In this document: one piece after another, positions 51,754 through 60,229 of the stretch
Layout: every line of letters starts with the position of its first letter
Position numbering within the stretch: position 1 is the first letter of the stretch
Origin: Mucilaginibacter sp.
Lineage (GTDB): Bacteria; Bacteroidota; Bacteroidia; Sphingobacteriales; Sphingobacteriaceae
Assembly (NCBI GenBank): GCA_028288025.1
Contig: JAQBOM010000003.1
Location: forward strand, 277,540 to 341,539
Direction of reading: 5' to 3'
Length of the DNA stretch: 64,000 nucleotides
Program-made: the position numbers and the translations under genes
Notes under the pieces: generated by a model
Database searches by the model: none
What the model saw: only the letters and a program-made list of their open reading frames with translations
Told to the model about the DNA's origin: nothing

Positions 51754-51816
51754 CAGTAGGCAATTTGCAGTGGGCAGTAAGAGTTTAAAAAAATCGAATT
51801 TGCAAACTGCCTACTG
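51754..51816. repeat. inverted word-repeat element (cagtaggcaatttgca family)
   Basis: CAGTAGGCAATTTGCA (51754-51769) matches the reverse complement of TGCAAACTGCCTACTG (51801-51816) at 15 of 16. It fills the gap between the convergent lipoprotein and argS genes, and would hairpin in either transcript. Confidence 0.8.
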
Positions 51817-51831
51817 CCAGCTGCAACCTTT

Positions 51832-53598
51832 TTACATCCGTTCCGGCACTTCAATTCCCAGTAAACCCATCCCTTTTTTAATCACCTTGCCGGATGCATC
51901 CGAAAGCTGTAGCCTGAATTGTTTTAACACCTCGTCCTCGGCCTGCAAAATTGATTTTTCGTGATAAAACTTGTTATAAGCTTTAGCCAGCTCGAATAAA
52001 TAGTTAGCGATAATTGCCGGGCTAAAGCCAGCCGCAGCCACTTGAATAATATCGGGAAACTGCGAAAGCGAAACGATCAGGTCGCGCTCGATACCGGAGA
52101 GTGTTTCTATGCCAACTTTACCTGTATTACTATAGCCAGCCTTATTTAATACCGACCGGATGCGCGCATGTGTATATTGGATAAACGGCCCGGTATGTCC
52201 CTGGAAATCTACCGACTCGTTCGGGTCAAACAGTAATCGCTTTTTAGGATCAACTTTTAATAAGAAATATTTTAAAGCCCCCATACCTATAATATGGTAT
52301 AGCTGCTGCTTTTCATCAGCACCAAAATCCTCCACTTTGCCCATTGCTTCTGTTTGGAGTTTCGCGGTTTGCTCCATTTCAGCCATCAAATCATCGGCGT
52401 CCACAACAGTACCTTCGCGCGATTTCATTTTACCTGAAGGCAGGTCAACCATTCCGTACGATAAATGGAATAACCCCTTTGCCCAGGTTTTACCTAATTT
52501 TTGCAGGATAAGGAATAATACTTTAAAGTGATAATCCTGCTCGTTACCGACCACATAAATGGAGCTGTCCATGTGGAAGTCATTATATTTCAATTGGGCG
52601 GTGCCCAAATCCTGCGTCATATAAACTGAGGTCCCGTCCGACCGCAAAACCAGCTTCTCATCAAGCCCTTCGTCAGTCAGGTCTATCCATACCGAGTTAT
52701 CCGGCTTTTTGAAAAACACACCTTTTTCAAGACCTTCATCAATAATATCCTTTCCTAATATATAGGTGTTCGATTCATAATAGAATTTATCAAAGCCTAC
52801 ACCAAGATTTTTATAGGTATCGGCAAAACCGGCATATACCCAACTGTTCATGGTTTGCCAAAGGCTGATCACATCCTTATTGCCTGCCTCCCATTGCTGT
52901 AGCATTTCCTGGGCTTCTTTTATCAACGGCGCATTCTTTTTTGCTTCGTCTTCAGTTTGCCCAATTTGTTTTAGCTCATCTATTTGCTTTTTGTACTCCC
53001 TATCAAACAGCACATAATATTTACCAACCAAATGGTCGCCTTTTAAACCCGAAGTTTCAGGCGTTTCGTCATTGCCGAATTTTTGCCAGGCCAGCATCGA
53101 CTTACAGATATGGATACCGCGATCGTTAACCAGGTTGGTTTTTATTACTTCGTATCCGGCGGCAGCCAAAATTTCCGCCACCGAAAACCCCAGCAAATTA
53201 TTGCGGACATGCCCTAAATGCAATGGTTTGTTGGTATTGGGTGATGAGTATTCGACCATTACTTTTTTTCCATTGGGTTTAAACAAGGCAAAATCATTGG
53301 GTAAAATTTCAGTATCGAGTTTATTGAGCCAGTAGGCGTCTGTCAGCGAAATATTCAGAAAGCCTTTTATGACATTAAACCCGGATACTTCCTTCAGTTC
53401 GTTTTGCAGGTAAATCCCTATATCATTACCGGTCTGTTCAGGCGATTTTTTCGAAAATCTGGTAAAGGGGAACGTCACTATGGTAACCTGCCCTTCAAAT
53501 TCCTTACGGGTTTCCTGTAAGCTTATGTCCGCAGCGGTAAGTTCAGTTTGATATAAATGTTTTATCGCTTTAAGGGCAGCTTCAATAATAAAATCCAT
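51832..53598 (-). CDS. argS: arginyl-tRNA synthetase
   Basis: 588 residues, class I aminoacyl-tRNA synthetase. HIGH motif appears as HLGH in PLHLGHVRNNLLG, KMSKS as KMKS in SGKMKSREGT; the N-terminal Add-1 domain and C-terminal anticodon-binding helical domain (FQGHTGPFIQYTHARIRSVL, LSQFPDIIQVAA) are present. Charges tRNA-Arg. Divergent from the arginine deiminase-like gene, which with CtlX and the decarboxylase forms an arginine-centred neighbourhood. Confidence 0.97.
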   Translation of the reverse strand: MDFIIEAALKAIKHLYQTELTAADISLQETRKEFEGQVTIVTFPFTRFSKKSPEQTGNDIGIYLQNELKEVSGFNVIKGFLNISLTDAYWLNKLDTEILPNDFALFKPNGKKVMVEYSSPNTNKPLHLGHVRNNLLGFSVAEILAAAGYEVIKTNLVNDRGIHICKSMLAWQKFGNDETPETSGLKGDHLVGKYYVLFDREYKKQIDELKQIGQTEDEAKKNAPLIKEAQEMLQQWEAGNKDVISLWQTMNSWVYAGFADTYKNLGVGFDKFYYESNTYILGKDIIDEGLEKGVFFKKPDNSVWIDLTDEGLDEKLVLRSDGTSVYMTQDLGTAQLKYNDFHMDSSIYVVGNEQDYHFKVLFLILQKLGKTWAKGLFHLSYGMVDLPSGKMKSREGTVVDADDLMAEMEQTAKLQTEAMGKVEDFGADEKQQLYHIIGMGALKYFLLKVDPKKRLLFDPNESVDFQGHTGPFIQYTHARIRSVLNKAGYSNTGKVGIETLSGIERDLIVSLSQFPDIIQVAAAGFSPAIIANYLFELAKAYNKFYHEKSILQAEDEVLKQFRLQLSDASGKVIKKGMGLLGIEVPERM

Positions 53599-53617
53599 CG
53601 CGCAAAATTAGTTAAAT

Positions 53618-53700
53618 AGTCGGAAAGTCGGGAAAGTCCGTAAAGCCCGAAAGATTTTGGCCCAATGCCAATTTGAAACCCGCTCTTCCTCACTTTCCGA
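53618..53700. repeat. inverted word-repeat element between argS and the deiminase gene
   Basis: TCGGAAAGT (53620-53628) is perfectly inverted as ACTTTCCGA (53692-53700). The left side repeats ggaaagtc four times. Same word family as at 1.5, 7.0 and 10.6 kb. Confidence 0.7.
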
Positions 53701-53713
53701 TGCTCAAATTCAT

Positions 53714-53721
53714 TATATTTG
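53714..53721 (+). promoter_or_regulatory. Bacteroidota -7 box TATATTTG for the deiminase-like gene
   Basis: Exact TAnnTTTG match, 19 nt before ATG 53741. A longer frame beginning at 53657 would place it inside the coding region, so it supports the ATG at 53741. Confidence 0.6.
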
Positions 53722-53740
53722 TTTCTCCTCATACCTATTT

Positions 53741-55186
53741 ATGAAACTTACAGCAGGTGATTTTAAGTTAGATGTTACGTCCGAGATTGGCACCCTGCGG
53801 GCTTTGCTGATCCATAGTCCGGATAACGGGCTGGGAAAAGTGGTGCCCTCAAAGGCACAAGACTGGCTTTTCGAAGACATTGTACACCTGGATACTATGC
53901 GCAAAAATGAATATGATTTTTACGTTAAGCTGCTGATGTACTTTCTTGATCCGGTTAAGATAAAAGGTAAACTTGATCAAATAGACGACCCGGCCAATAA
54001 ACGCGCTTTTTACAAACCGGATGATAAGGGTTTCCATGCTTCAAACAAGGTGATAGAAATTCAAATCCTGCTTGAAGAAATTTTACAGGACGCGGATGTC
54101 CGCAAAAAGCTCGTTGCATCCGTTTGTGCTATTGAGGGATGCAATTACCGCTTGCAATTAAAATTGATTGATACCGTCCCGGTCGAGCTGGCAAAGATCA
54201 TCATTTCGGGTTCGTTGAATAAGGACGAAATGATCTTCGCACCTATCCCGAACTTAATATTTTCGCGGGATATTGGGGTTACCGTTAACAATTACATGCT
54301 ATTAAATAAACCGGCAAAAAAGGCACGAGCACGTGAAACCTTGCTGGCCCGGTATATATTTTTTAATCATGCCCTGTTTGCCGCTTATCGCGATAATATC
54401 CTCGAAATACCCGAAACCGTGCAGCACTTTTTACGGCCGGGAGAAGACAACGACGAGAAAACAACTTTAGAAGGCGGCGATGTAATGATGGTGAGCCCTC
54501 AGCATTTGATCATCGGCTGTAGCGAACGTACATCAGTAAGCGGAGCTAACGAGGCCATTAAATTACTTTTTGAAAACAAGGTGGTTAAAAAAGTAACCAT
54601 CGTAAAAATCCCGCATAAGCGTGACTATATGCACATTGATACTATTTTCACCCAGGTGAAACGCGATATGTGGATATTGCTGCGCTCATTGGCTATTGCC
54701 AATAACAAGATAGAAAAAGATGAGCCTGTCGCTTGGTTTGCTGATAAGAAAAGTAAGGATAAAACTGAGATCGTACAGTTTGAAAAAGGGAAAAAGCCAA
54801 AAATCTATAAACACATTGAAGACCTGCTGGCTGATATCAGCGAAAACGACCTGGAAAGCAAAAAGAAAACAAAGTTTATCTACTCCGGCAATGACACCTT
54901 TCCTTTTGACGCCCGTGAACAATGGACCGACTCGTGCAACCTGCTGGCACTAAAAGAAGGCGTAGTATTGGGTTACGACCGGAATGATAAAACAGTAGCC
55001 GCGTTTAAAAAGAATGGATTTGAGGTGATAAGGGTACAGGAATTGCTGCAAAAATTTGAAAACAACGAGCTTGATCCGCAAAAGATGAAGGACACATTGA
55101 TCCTGATGCCATCATCTGAGCTTTCGAGGGCCCGCGGTGGTTTTCATTGCATGAGTATGCCGCTGTTGCGGGATGAAGTTGTCTGA
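53741..55186 (+). CDS. arginine deiminase family protein
   Basis: 481 residues, guanidino-group-modifying fold. Active-site set of arginine deiminase is complete: Glu244 in EGGDVM, His298 and Asp300 in HIDTIFT, nucleophile Cys470 in GGFHCMSMPL. LIFSRDIGVT parallels the FTRD motif. Roughly 70 residues longer than classical ArcA, with a Lys/Asp/Glu-rich insertion near 335-395. Probably hydrolyses arginine to citrulline and ammonia, or a related guanidino substrate. Followed by CtlX and a decarboxylase. ATG chosen by promoter box and by family alignment. Confidence 0.85.
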   Translation: MKLTAGDFKLDVTSEIGTLRALLIHSPDNGLGKVVPSKAQDWLFEDIVHLDTMRKNEYDFYVKLLMYFLDPVKIKGKLDQIDDPANKRAFYKPDDKGFHASNKVIEIQILLEEILQDADVRKKLVASVCAIEGCNYRLQLKLIDTVPVELAKIIISGSLNKDEMIFAPIPNLIFSRDIGVTVNNYMLLNKPAKKARARETLLARYIFFNHALFAAYRDNILEIPETVQHFLRPGEDNDEKTTLEGGDVMMVSPQHLIIGCSERTSVSGANEAIKLLFENKVVKKVTIVKIPHKRDYMHIDTIFTQVKRDMWILLRSLAIANNKIEKDEPVAWFADKKSKDKTEIVQFEKGKKPKIYKHIEDLLADISENDLESKKKTKFIYSGNDTFPFDAREQWTDSCNLLALKEGVVLGYDRNDKTVAAFKKNGFEVIRVQELLQKFENNELDPQKMKDTLILMPSSELSRARGGFHCMSMPLLRDEVV

Positions 55187-55269
55187 ACACGATTACAGGA
55201 TTTTATAGATCAAAAGACTTGAACGACTTATTCCTAATGACTACCGAGCAATAACTACTGTTCAATGAC

Positions 55270-55311
55270 GAATGACCAATGACTACTGACCAATGACTAC
55301 TGACCAATGAC
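55270..55311 (+). repeat. 14-bp tandem repeat carrying the ctlX start codon
   Basis: GACCAATGACTACT at 55274-55287 and 55288-55301, then a partial third copy at 55302 whose AATG supplies the ATG at 55307. Degenerate copies of the same word precede from 55240. The start codon of the next gene thus lies in the repeat. Confidence 0.75.
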
Positions 55312-56230
55312 CAACCACCAATCCACCTCATACATATTAATGATCCGGCCGGTTAATTTCGGGTACAATGAAGAAACGGCTGGTAGTAATGCTTTTCAAA
55401 AGCGGGATGCAGATAACCAGGTTGTGCAGGAAAAAGCGCTGCACGAATTTAACAATATGGTAAATGTACTGCGCGAAAACGGCGTGGATGTTACCGTTGT
55501 TGATGATACAGTTGAACCATATAAACCCGATTCAATTTTCCCGAACAACTGGGTATCATTTCATGACGACGGAAATGTTTTTTTGTACCCGATGCAGGCC
55601 GAAAATCGCAGGCTCGAGCGCCGGGAAGACATTATTGCCAAACTGGAGGACCATTTCGCAGTAAAGCACGTCATTGATCTGAGCCGATTCGAGGCCGAAG
55701 GCAAATTTTTAGAGGGTACCGGTAGCATGGTTTTGGACAGGCAAAACAAAATTGCCTACGCCTGCATTTCTCCGCGAACAAACCGCGAAGTATTAAATTT
55801 ATTTTGCGAACAAACCAGCTATAAAGCCATTTGCTTTGATGCTGTTGATGAATACGGGAAAGCGATTTACCACACTAACGTTTTAATGTGCATAGGCAGC
55901 AAGTTCGCCGTTGTTTGCCTGGATAGCATCCCAAACCCGCACGAGAAGATTGTAGTTACCGAATCACTCAAATCAACAAAAGAGATTATTGATATCTCAT
56001 TTGAACAAATGAACCAATTTGCCGGCAATATGCTGGAGGTCAAAAACAAGGCCAATGAAAACTTGATCGTGATGTCGAAAAGTGCATATAAATCGTTACT
56101 GAACGAGCAAACTGTGACGCTCGAAAAATATGGCAAACTCATTTACGCCGATATAAACACCATTGAAACCAATGGAGGTGGCAGTGCCCGGTGCATGATG
56201 GCTGAAGTGCATTTACTTGTTGGTCGATAG
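55307..56230 (+). CDS. ctlX: citrulline-utilization hydrolase CtlX-like protein
   Basis: 307 residues, amidinotransferase-fold. The N-terminal YILMIRPVNFGYNEETAGSN and VEPYKPDSIFPNNWVSFHDD are typical of CtlX; the nucleophile Cys296 lies in GGSARCMMAEVH, His196 region in AIYHTNVLMCIGS. Described as citrulline-related hydrolase in other bacteria. It would act on the product of the upstream deiminase. The start codon is inside a tandem repeat and the stop inside an inverted repeat, so its end residues LVGR stem from repeat sequence. Confidence 0.83.
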   Translation: MTNHQSTSYILMIRPVNFGYNEETAGSNAFQKRDADNQVVQEKALHEFNNMVNVLRENGVDVTVVDDTVEPYKPDSIFPNNWVSFHDDGNVFLYPMQAENRRLERREDIIAKLEDHFAVKHVIDLSRFEAEGKFLEGTGSMVLDRQNKIAYACISPRTNREVLNLFCEQTSYKAICFDAVDEYGKAIYHTNVLMCIGSKFAVVCLDSIPNPHEKIVVTESLKSTKEIIDISFEQMNQFAGNMLEVKNKANENLIVMSKSAYKSLLNEQTVTLEKYGKLIYADINTIETNGGGSARCMMAEVHLLVGR

Positions 56231-56304
56231 ACCATATAGCTCACCCTGGTATTGATAATCTGACATCCATAGTTATGAACTATGGACTATCGACTATGAA
56301 CTAT
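56221..56304. repeat. inverted word-repeat element overlapping the ctlX stop codon
   Basis: TGGTCGATAGACCA near 56221-56234 contains the TAG stop (56228-56230) of ctlX. Related words catagttatgaactatggactatcgactatg fill 56267-56304, arranged largely inverted. The same family is at 28.6 kb. Confidence 0.65.
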
Positions 56305-56395
56305 AAAACAAATTACATTTCAACTATAATTTTTCTATCACCGAATAGCACATTATTCCATATAAAAATTACATTTTTGCCAAAATTTTTAAATA

Positions 56396-57790
56396 ATGCA
56401 GAGTTACCAGGAATTTCTTGACCTGAGTGTAGGTTTCCCGCAGGAAGGTTTTGAGATCATTGAGGATGAACTATATTTTCACGACCTCAATTTAATGGAG
56501 ATGATAGAAACGTACGGAACTCCGCTGCGCTTTACTTATCTGCCTATTATCTCGAAAAAAATACAGCAGTCAAAATTGCTATTCCAGCAGGCCCTTATAA
56601 AAAATAATTACCGGGGCAGCTATAAATACTGTTATTGTACCAAAAGCTCGCATTTTAAGCACGTTGTTGAAGAGGCGCTTAAAAATGATATACACCTGGA
56701 GACATCATCAGCATTTGACATGCCAATGATTGAAGCGCTTGAAAAAAAGGGTGTGGTTAATAAAGATGTGACGGTGATCTGCAATGGCTTTAAAACATTC
56801 CAGTACAAGACTTATATTATCGACATGCTGCATGATGGTTTCAAAAATATCATCCCGGTATTGGATAATAAGGAAGAGTTCAACCTGTATGACGACGAGA
56901 TAGAGATGACTACGCCATGTAACCTGGGTATCCGGATAGCTGCTGAAGAGCAGCCCGATTCACAGTTTTACACCTCGCGTTTAGGGGTGCGCATGGAGGA
57001 TATTATTGATTTTTATTATAATAAGATAGAAGGGAATCCGAATTTCCAGGTTAAGCTGCTGCATTTCTTCATTAATTCCGGTATTTCGGACACACCATAC
57101 TACTGGAACGAGCTGGAAAAATACGTTACACTATATTGCAAATTTAAAAAGATAAACCCGGCCTTAGATACGCTTGATATTGGCGGCGGCATGCCGTTTA
57201 AAGACTCCCTGGTTTTTGATTTTGATTATGAATACATGATCAACGAAATTGTGAGCCGGATAAAAGAGATCTGCGCCGAGCATGATACGATTGAACCTGA
57301 TATTATAACCGAATTTGGTAAATATACGGTAGCAGAAGCTTCGGGCATTTTATACAAAGTATTGGGTCGTAAGCAACAAAACGACCGCGAAAGATGGCTG
57401 ATGCTGGATGGCTCATTCATTACCAACCTGCCTGATGTTTGGGCGCTCAACCAAAAATATATTTTACTGCCCGTAAACAACTGGGATGCTGAGTACGAGC
57501 GTGTAAATCTTGGCGGGATAACCTGCGATGGCCAGGATTATTATAACCAGGAAGCTCACATGAATAGCGTGTTTATGCCCAAAACGCGTAAAGTGCAATA
57601 CCTTGGCTTTTTCAACACGGGTGCCTACCAGGAAGTGCTAAGCGGCTATGGTGGTATACACCATTGCCTGCTGCCTTCGCCGAAACATGTCATCATTCGC
57701 CGCAACCGCGACGAGACATTTAATTTCGAAGTGTTTGGCGAAGAGCAAAACAGCAAGCAAGTGATGAAGATTTTGGGGTATACGACTTAG
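56396..57790 (+). CDS. speA: PLP-dependent arginine decarboxylase (fold III, SpeA-like)
   Basis: 464 residues. Alanine-racemase-type barrel: PLP Lys83 in YCTKSSHF, HLETSSAFDMPMI, GIRIAAEEQPDSQFYTSRLG, glycine loop LDIGGGMPF, and the second-subunit catalytic Cys377 in TCDGQDYY. Its relatives in Bacteroidota are annotated as arginine decarboxylase; DapDC-like activity cannot be ruled out by eye. Position after argS-deiminase-ctlX suggests arginine. Would feed agmatine to polyamine synthesis. Confidence 0.82.
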   Translation: MQSYQEFLDLSVGFPQEGFEIIEDELYFHDLNLMEMIETYGTPLRFTYLPIISKKIQQSKLLFQQALIKNNYRGSYKYCYCTKSSHFKHVVEEALKNDIHLETSSAFDMPMIEALEKKGVVNKDVTVICNGFKTFQYKTYIIDMLHDGFKNIIPVLDNKEEFNLYDDEIEMTTPCNLGIRIAAEEQPDSQFYTSRLGVRMEDIIDFYYNKIEGNPNFQVKLLHFFINSGISDTPYYWNELEKYVTLYCKFKKINPALDTLDIGGGMPFKDSLVFDFDYEYMINEIVSRIKEICAEHDTIEPDIITEFGKYTVAEASGILYKVLGRKQQNDRERWLMLDGSFITNLPDVWALNQKYILLPVNNWDAEYERVNLGGITCDGQDYYNQEAHMNSVFMPKTRKVQYLGFFNTGAYQEVLSGYGGIHHCLLPSPKHVIIRRNRDETFNFEVFGEEQNSKQVMKILGYTT

Positions 57791-58031
57791 TGATTGGAGG
57801 TTAAAGATTAGTCCGAAAGGAACTGCAACCGGCGTTTTGGCAAAATAACTTAACAATTTTAGTTGCACGGAGCGTATGTTAAGATAAAATTGGAACTGCA
57901 TCATTTTGTGAAAGAGATACAGGTGATACACACCCTGATACACCCTGATACACCCTGATACACTCCGATGACTAAGCTATTTTTGCTGAAACATCAGACA
58001 GGTATTTAAACTAATCTCTAAGCTCTACAGG
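57788..58031. repeat. inverted word-repeat region between speA and rluA with a tandem CACCCTGATA core
   Basis: AGGTTAAAGATTAG (57798-57811) matches the reverse complement of 58011-58024 at 12 of 14 (gattagagg family). It overlaps both stop codons: speA TAG at 57788 and rluA TAG at 58025. Inside, 57922-57965 holds four CACCCTGATA units, and the ggaactgca word occurs twice. No gene. Confidence 0.75.
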
Positions 58032-58744
58032 TCAAACTTCTCCAATAACTTCAATAACGTCTCAAAATCCTTTGGGTAAGGGGCGTGAATAGTAACAGCT
58101 TCTCCATTCAGCAATTTAAAGCTTACCTCATAAGCGTGCAAGGCAAAACGCTTCATAATGGGCAATTCTTCCTGGTCTTTACCTAAATGATATTTACGCT
58201 TGATCTTCGAAAGGAATACCGGTTCGCCCTTGTACATTTCATCCCCGGCTATTGACGCGCGCTGGGTGGCCAGGTGAATGCGTATCTGGTGCATACGGCC
58301 GGTTACCGGGCGGCATTCTACCAGTGTATAGTGCTTAAAATACTTTAATGACTGAAACCAGGTTTCGGCCCGCTTGCCTTCCTGCCTGCTGATGGTTACG
58401 TTCCCTTTCCCAACGTTTAGTATGGGCAGGTCAATCATCAGGTTCTCGAAAACATGGGTGCCGTTGATAATAGCGTGGTAAATCTTTTTTACCAGGCGTT
58501 TTTCAAACTGGATAGATATAGCCCTGTAGGCTTCAGGATTTTTTGCGATAACGAGCGCACCGGAAGTTTCCTTATCCAGCCGATGGCATACCTGCGCATC
58601 TGCCGAATAAGCTTTTGCCAATCGCAGCATATTGATCTCGCCGCCTTCGCGTTCGTCCAGCGAACTGATAAAGGGCGGTTTATTAACTACGATGATATCA
58701 TCATCTTCAAATAAAATTAAATCGGCAAACTTTGGGGATTTCAT
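58025..58744 (-). CDS. RluA-family pseudouridine synthase
   Basis: 239 residues. Catalytic Asp57 in CHRLDKETSGALVIAKN, then KKIYHAIINGTHVF, RPVTGRMHQIRIHLA. No S4 domain. Makes pseudouridine in rRNA or tRNA; the exact site cannot be told. Stop codon lies within a word repeat. Divergent from the H1-like gene. Confidence 0.92.
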   Translation of the reverse strand: MKSPKFADLILFEDDDIIVVNKPPFISSLDEREGGEINMLRLAKAYSADAQVCHRLDKETSGALVIAKNPEAYRAISIQFEKRLVKKIYHAIINGTHVFENLMIDLPILNVGKGNVTISRQEGKRAETWFQSLKYFKHYTLVECRPVTGRMHQIRIHLATQRASIAGDEMYKGEPVFLSKIKRKYHLGKDQEELPIMKRFALHAYEVSFKLLNGEAVTIHAPYPKDFETLLKLLEKFDL

Positions 58745-58885
58745 ATATAGCTACAGCCGGCAAAAATACAGTAATTAAAATAAATAATGTCTTTATCTAT
58801 CCAACAGGAAATAACCAGCGAAACAAAATAAGTTGATATTGGTTAAACATAAAATCAATAAAAACATTAAAATTATAAATCGACC

Positions 58886-59389
58886 ATGAGCAACAAATCA
58901 ACCAAACCTGAAGAAAAAGGATTTTTCGAAAAGGTAAAAGAAACAATTGAGGAGCTTTGGGATGGAACCAAAGACAAAGCAGAAGATATAAAAGATGTAG
59001 CCGGAGATACTTACGAAAACATAAAAGATAAAGCAGGAGATACCATTGACAGCTTGAAAAAGACGGTAGCTGCTAAGACAGCCTCCTCATCAAGAAGGGC
59101 AACTGCTGGTAAGCCAACGTCTGGTGCAAGCAAAGTAAAAGGCTCAGTTGCAGGTGCTAAAACTAAAGTTGCATCCGTAGCAAAATCAGTAGCTTCAAAA
59201 GCAAAAAGTGAAACTTCTGGAAGCGCCAAAAAGACTACTGCATCGGCTAGTGCTAAAAAGCCTGCACCTGTTAAAGCGAAAAGCAGCACATCAACCGCAA
59301 AAAAATCAGGTTCAGCAAGTACCGCTAAATCTAAACCCGCTTCAAGTTCATCAGCCGGTTCAAAGAAAAAAACAAGTGCCGCTCATTAA
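58886..59389 (+). CDS. LEA-like N-terminus with histone H1-like Lys/Ala/Ser tail
   Basis: 167 residues, no signal peptide or membrane helix. Residues 10-60 are amphipathic with 11-mer-style repeats (KDKAEDIKDVAGDTYENIKD, KAGDTIDSL), as in LEA/CsbD stress proteins. Residues 65-167 are almost only Lys, Ala, Ser, Thr, Gly and Pro, of the histone H1/HU-tail type (SAKKTTASASAKKPAPVKAK). Expected to be disordered and to bind DNA or compact the nucleoid; stress protection is possible. Single gene with a strong bidirectional terminator. Function inferred from composition only. Confidence 0.8.
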   Translation: MSNKSTKPEEKGFFEKVKETIEELWDGTKDKAEDIKDVAGDTYENIKDKAGDTIDSLKKTVAAKTASSSRRATAGKPTSGASKVKGSVAGAKTKVASVAKSVASKAKSETSGSAKKTTASASAKKPAPVKAKSSTSTAKKSGSASTAKSKPASSSSAGSKKKTSAAH

Positions 59390-59406
59390 TCTATCATAGC
59401 TAATCT

Positions 59407-59452
59407 TATAAAAGAGAAAAGCGGGCCTGATGACCCGCTTTTCTCTTTTATA
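59407..59452 (+). terminator. strong bidirectional terminator
   Basis: A perfect 19-bp stem (59407-59425 with 59434-59452), loop CCTGATGA. T-rich on both strands, so it ends both the H1-like gene and the response regulator. Confidence 0.95.
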
Positions 59453-59462
59453 ATGTTTGTTG

Positions 59463-60152
59463 TTATCCATTAAACTTATATCCCACTCCTTTTACTGTAG
59501 CTACAACATCATCGCCCAGCTTTTCGCGCAGCTTGCGGATATGCACATCTATTGTACGGTTGGTAACAACAACGGAATCTTCCCAAATATTTTTCAGGAT
59601 AACCTCGCGTGTATAAACCTTACCGGGCTTGGATGCCAGCAGGTAAAGCAGTTCAAATTCTTTTTTTGCCAGTACTACCTTGTTTCCCCGTTGAAAAACG
59701 AGATAAGCTTCACGGTCAATTACCAGGTCGCCTATTTCAAGTTTATTATCAGCCATATCTTCAGCAGGCGCGTTACGGCGCAATATGGCATTGATACGGC
59801 TTACAAGGGCTCTTGGCTTGATGGGCTTCGCAATATAATCATCGGCGCCTACGTTAAAGCCGGCAATTTCGGAGTATTCTTCGCTCCTGGCCGTTAAAAA
59901 TACCATAAACGTATTTTTGAACTCGGGCATGGTACGCATAATGCGGCAGGCTTCGATGCCGTCCATTTTAGGCATCATGATATCAAGAACGATAAGGTCG
60001 GGAAGTGACCTTTTGGCTTCGGCTACCGCCTCCTGCCCGTTGCGCGCCAGGAATACCTGGTAGCCTTCCTTTTTTAAATTATATTCAATCAGCTCCAGAA
60101 TATCAGGCTCATCGTCAACAATCAGTATCTTTTGTTTAGCAGCGTTGCTCAT
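59463..60152 (-). CDS. OmpR/PhoB-type response regulator
   Basis: 229 residues. Receiver domain with phospho-acceptor Asp57 in LIVLDIMMPKMDG, acidic pair in LIVDDEP, Thr87/Lys109 (FLTARSE, IAKPIKP). Winged helix with LEIGDLVIDREAYLVF and VTNRTIDVHIRKLREKLG. No histidine kinase beside it, an orphan in this window. Has a -7 box 32 nt upstream. Confidence 0.94.
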   Translation of the reverse strand: MSNAAKQKILIVDDEPDILELIEYNLKKEGYQVFLARNGQEAVAEAKRSLPDLIVLDIMMPKMDGIEACRIMRTMPEFKNTFMVFLTARSEEYSEIAGFNVGADDYIAKPIKPRALVSRINAILRRNAPAEDMADNKLEIGDLVIDREAYLVFQRGNKVVLAKKEFELLYLLASKPGKVYTREVILKNIWEDSVVVTNRTIDVHIRKLREKLGDDVVATVKGVGYKFNG

Positions 60153-60184
60153 GAAGGTCGAATTTTTCTATAAAAGTAGGTGCA

Positions 60185-60192
60185 CAAATGTA
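60185..60192 (-). promoter_or_regulatory. Bacteroidota -7 box TACATTTG for the response regulator
   Basis: Minus-strand TACATTTG, exact TAnnTTTG match, 32 nt before the start. A TTTG lies 23 nt further upstream, suiting the -33 element. Confidence 0.55.
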
Positions 60193-60229
60193 GAAAATGG
60201 TTAACCATATATTAACAAATTGTTAAATA

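Noticed and set aside
57922..57965. CRISPR-like or minisatellite array
   Set aside because: Four 10-bp units with no spacers; part of the word-repeat class.
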